This document shows, piece after piece, positions 62,420-64,000 of a DNA stretch of 64,000 nt; the first letter of the stretch is position 1; every line of letters starts with the position of its first letter. Source of the DNA: Acrasis kona (taxonomy: Eukaryota > Heterolobosea > Eutetramitea > Acrasida > Acrasidae). The notes under the pieces are model-generated. The model was given only the letters and a program-made list of their open reading frames with translations. It did no database searches and had not been told where the DNA came from. The translations under genes were made by a program, and so were the position numbers. Location: contig JAOPGA020001376.1 of the NCBI GenBank assembly GCA_026419775.2, positions 1-64,000 of the forward strand, given 5' to 3'.

Positions 62420-63919
62420 ATGTCCAAACAGATGGGGTTCTCACCATACTCTTGCCAGCCCTGTAGAGCGTCCCACAAAAAATGTGACAGGACCCTGCCA
62501 TCATGCGGATGGTGTGCAAAGAGAGGAAAAGAGTGTCAGTGGGAGGCTACACCTAGATATCTACTCGGATTAAGGAATGAGATTAGACAAAAAGAAAAGA
62601 ATAAGAAAAGCACCAAAAATCACAACTTATTTATACTTTCTGAGCTGGTTCAAATAAAGGAAGTTTCTTCCATTCTAATGAACGTCATGCCCCTACTCCC
62701 CCCATCAACTGTAGCAAGTCTTTATCAACAAATAATAGAGGATCATGGAGGAGGTGTTGCAGATGCATCCAAAGGTGAGGTTGCAGCACCGGAAAGTCCG
62801 CCATCAAACATTGAGAGAGCTTACATAAATTTATTCATATCCTACTGCTGCATAGGATCCTCCGAAAATAAAATAGCCACAGGGAACTATTTTTACTACG
62901 AAGCTTTGAAAGTGTTCAGCTTGATGGGAGTAAATGTTTTGGAAGTTGAGGAGCCAATCGCTGATTATCTCGAGGCATGTTGTTTTGCTCATTTATGTTC
63001 GTACTATATACACAGTGGGGACATGTCCTCCGCCAGTACATGCATACAGAAGGTATGGCGCTTCATAGAGATTGTTGATAGGACTGGGTTGGATTTGGAT
63101 CAGCCAAGTAGATCAAGACATAACTTTTTGACGCATCGCTGTTTCTGGAACGCAGCCATCATCAACAATTCAGTTGACTGCCAAATGTTGGTCAAGTTGT
63201 TTTTGAGATTGAGTTTCCTCGACTTTGCATACTTTTACCCACATTTGCCTTTTGACCATTCGTATACATGTTTTATCGAACGACTCGGGTCGGACATTAG
63301 GAGTGGTCGACATTCGGAAGTACTTTCCCTTGAGACACTATCAAAGTGCATGGACTTTTTTAGAATCAGCGAAAGAAATTTTTTGTCAACATTACTACAA
63401 TATGCTTCACATGGTTACCGTATTGATTTATTGAGGCAGAACACTACCGAATTGACACCAGAAATAATAGAATCTGCCAACAGCGTTATAAATTGCATCA
63501 ACTTGGACAAATATACAAAATATCCTGTTTGGCAGCCGATTTTGAGTTCTACGAAAGTTCACACGGAGTTGTACAACCTCGCCACAACAATTGAGCAAAG
63601 AGAAACATTGCTACCCATGCTTTTAAAAGAACGTACATTTTTGACATCAGCGCAAAAGAAATATAACATTCAAGAACAATCCTTCACAAACATACTTTTA
63701 TATTTAAATCACATCATTGAAGGTAATGAGGATGAATATGAGGACACATTGCGAGAGTTTGATATTGTTTCGGACAACCTTTCACAAGGAGTCACTAACG
63801 AACCGGACTTTGCGTTGGAACAACAAGACGAACTTATATTACCGCCATTAGATGAAATTGAATTTCAAACAGAGGAGTCGAGAGACATTAATAAATTTCT
63901 TGATGCGCTGTTTATGTAA
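62420..63919 (+). CDS. Zn2Cys6 binuclear-cluster transcription factor
   Basis: 499 residues, intronless. The N-terminus has the cluster C12-x2-C15-x6-C22-x6-C29-x2-C32-x6-C39 (SCQPCRASHKKCD ... CGWCAKRGKEC), identical in spacing to fungal Gal4-type factors, followed by a basic linker (RQKEKNKKSTK). The rest is helical, as in the regulatory middle region of that class (INLFISYCCIGSSENKIATG, EACCFAHLCSYYIHSGDMSSA), and ends with an acidic stretch (LPPLDEIEFQTEESRD) that may activate transcription. Such factors typically sit in the nucleus and control metabolic genes. They are abundant in fungi and rarer in amoeboid protists, so ancestry is worth checking. Confidence 0.85.
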   Translation: MSKQMGFSPYSCQPCRASHKKCDRTLPSCGWCAKRGKECQWEATPRYLLGLRNEIRQKEKNKKSTKNHNLFILSELVQIKEVSSILMNVMPLLPPSTVASLYQQIIEDHGGGVADASKGEVAAPESPPSNIERAYINLFISYCCIGSSENKIATGNYFYYEALKVFSLMGVNVLEVEEPIADYLEACCFAHLCSYYIHSGDMSSASTCIQKVWRFIEIVDRTGLDLDQPSRSRHNFLTHRCFWNAAIINNSVDCQMLVKLFLRLSFLDFAYFYPHLPFDHSYTCFIERLGSDIRSGRHSEVLSLETLSKCMDFFRISERNFLSTLLQYASHGYRIDLLRQNTTELTPEIIESANSVINCINLDKYTKYPVWQPILSSTKVHTELYNLATTIEQRETLLPMLLKERTFLTSAQKKYNIQEQSFTNILLYLNHIIEGNEDEYEDTLREFDIVSDNLSQGVTNEPDFALEQQDELILPPLDEIEFQTEESRDINKFLDALFM

Positions 63920-64000
63920 ATAAAGATTTATTACACAATTTATATTCTTGATTTCTTCCGAAATTTATGATCCAAATATTCTACTCTTTACTACTTTGTG

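Noticed and set aside
1-64000. CRISPR arrays, operons, Shine-Dalgarno sites or prophage
   Set aside because: The window is eukaryotic; no regularly spaced identical repeats with unique spacers and no bacterial gene clusters are present.

Overview
The window is nuclear DNA of a free-living eukaryotic protist, not a bacterium or virus. It holds an RNA polymerase II largest subunit with a canonical heptad tail, a TALE homeodomain protein, FAM221, TMEM62 and TMEM63 relatives, a KCTD-type BTB protein, coactosin-type ADF-H repeats, a sirtuin and a Zn2Cys6 factor. I resolved 27 introns by reading frame, donor and acceptor; they are all GT-AG and only 35-50 nt long (mean about 39). The gene mix, compact spacing and base composition suggest an amoeboflagellate such as a heterolobosean (Acrasis/Naegleria relatives), but that placement is an inference from general knowledge and is not proven by the sequence.

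Layout. 0-9.7 kb is a mobile-element graveyard: iterated palindromes, a repeat with an (AAAAT)n tail, integrase debris, a LINE endonuclease relic, a fold-back element built of tandem modules, an internally deleted piggyBac relic and a gag-like relic. It surrounds one intact gene, an F-box-like/trypsin-fold protease fusion. 10-13.2 kb is a carboxylic acid reductase carrying a ZZ zinc finger. 13.4-16 kb holds an unknown gene, a broken Ty3-type integrase and tRNA-Gly-like relics. 16-26 kb is a cytoskeletal block: BTB/WD40 protein, degenerate kinesin with a PH domain, divergent actin, and four tandem ADF-H domains transcribed head-to-head with the actin. 25.8-28.8 kb holds FAM221 and a TMEM62-type phosphoesterase.

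29-35.4 kb holds two near-identical GT31-like glycosyltransferases separated by retroelement debris. 35.5-38.7 kb has a HAD nucleotidase and a helical protein of unknown role. 39.5-51 kb holds RPB1, a TALE homeodomain protein, a Munc13-like tether and a C2H2 protein. 51-54 kb is gene-poor with an ARM-repeat fragment, followed by a secreted Cys-rich protein and tRNA-Arg(ACG) with an enlarged D-loop. 55-60.5 kb holds a sirtuin with a CaaX-like tail, convergent with a TMEM63/CSC1 channel. A roughly 1.3-kb insert carrying an orphan zinc-finger gene and iterated palindromes has split them and is bordered by a 187/172-bp duplication of the junction. The window ends with an unknown small protein divergent from FAD synthase, then a Zn2Cys6 transcription factor.

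The strongest candidates for something undescribed are the 56.3-57.6 kb insert, the modular fold-back element at 6.95-7.38 kb, the uniformly tiny introns, the ZZ-carboxylic acid reductase and the tRNA-Arg D-loop insertion.
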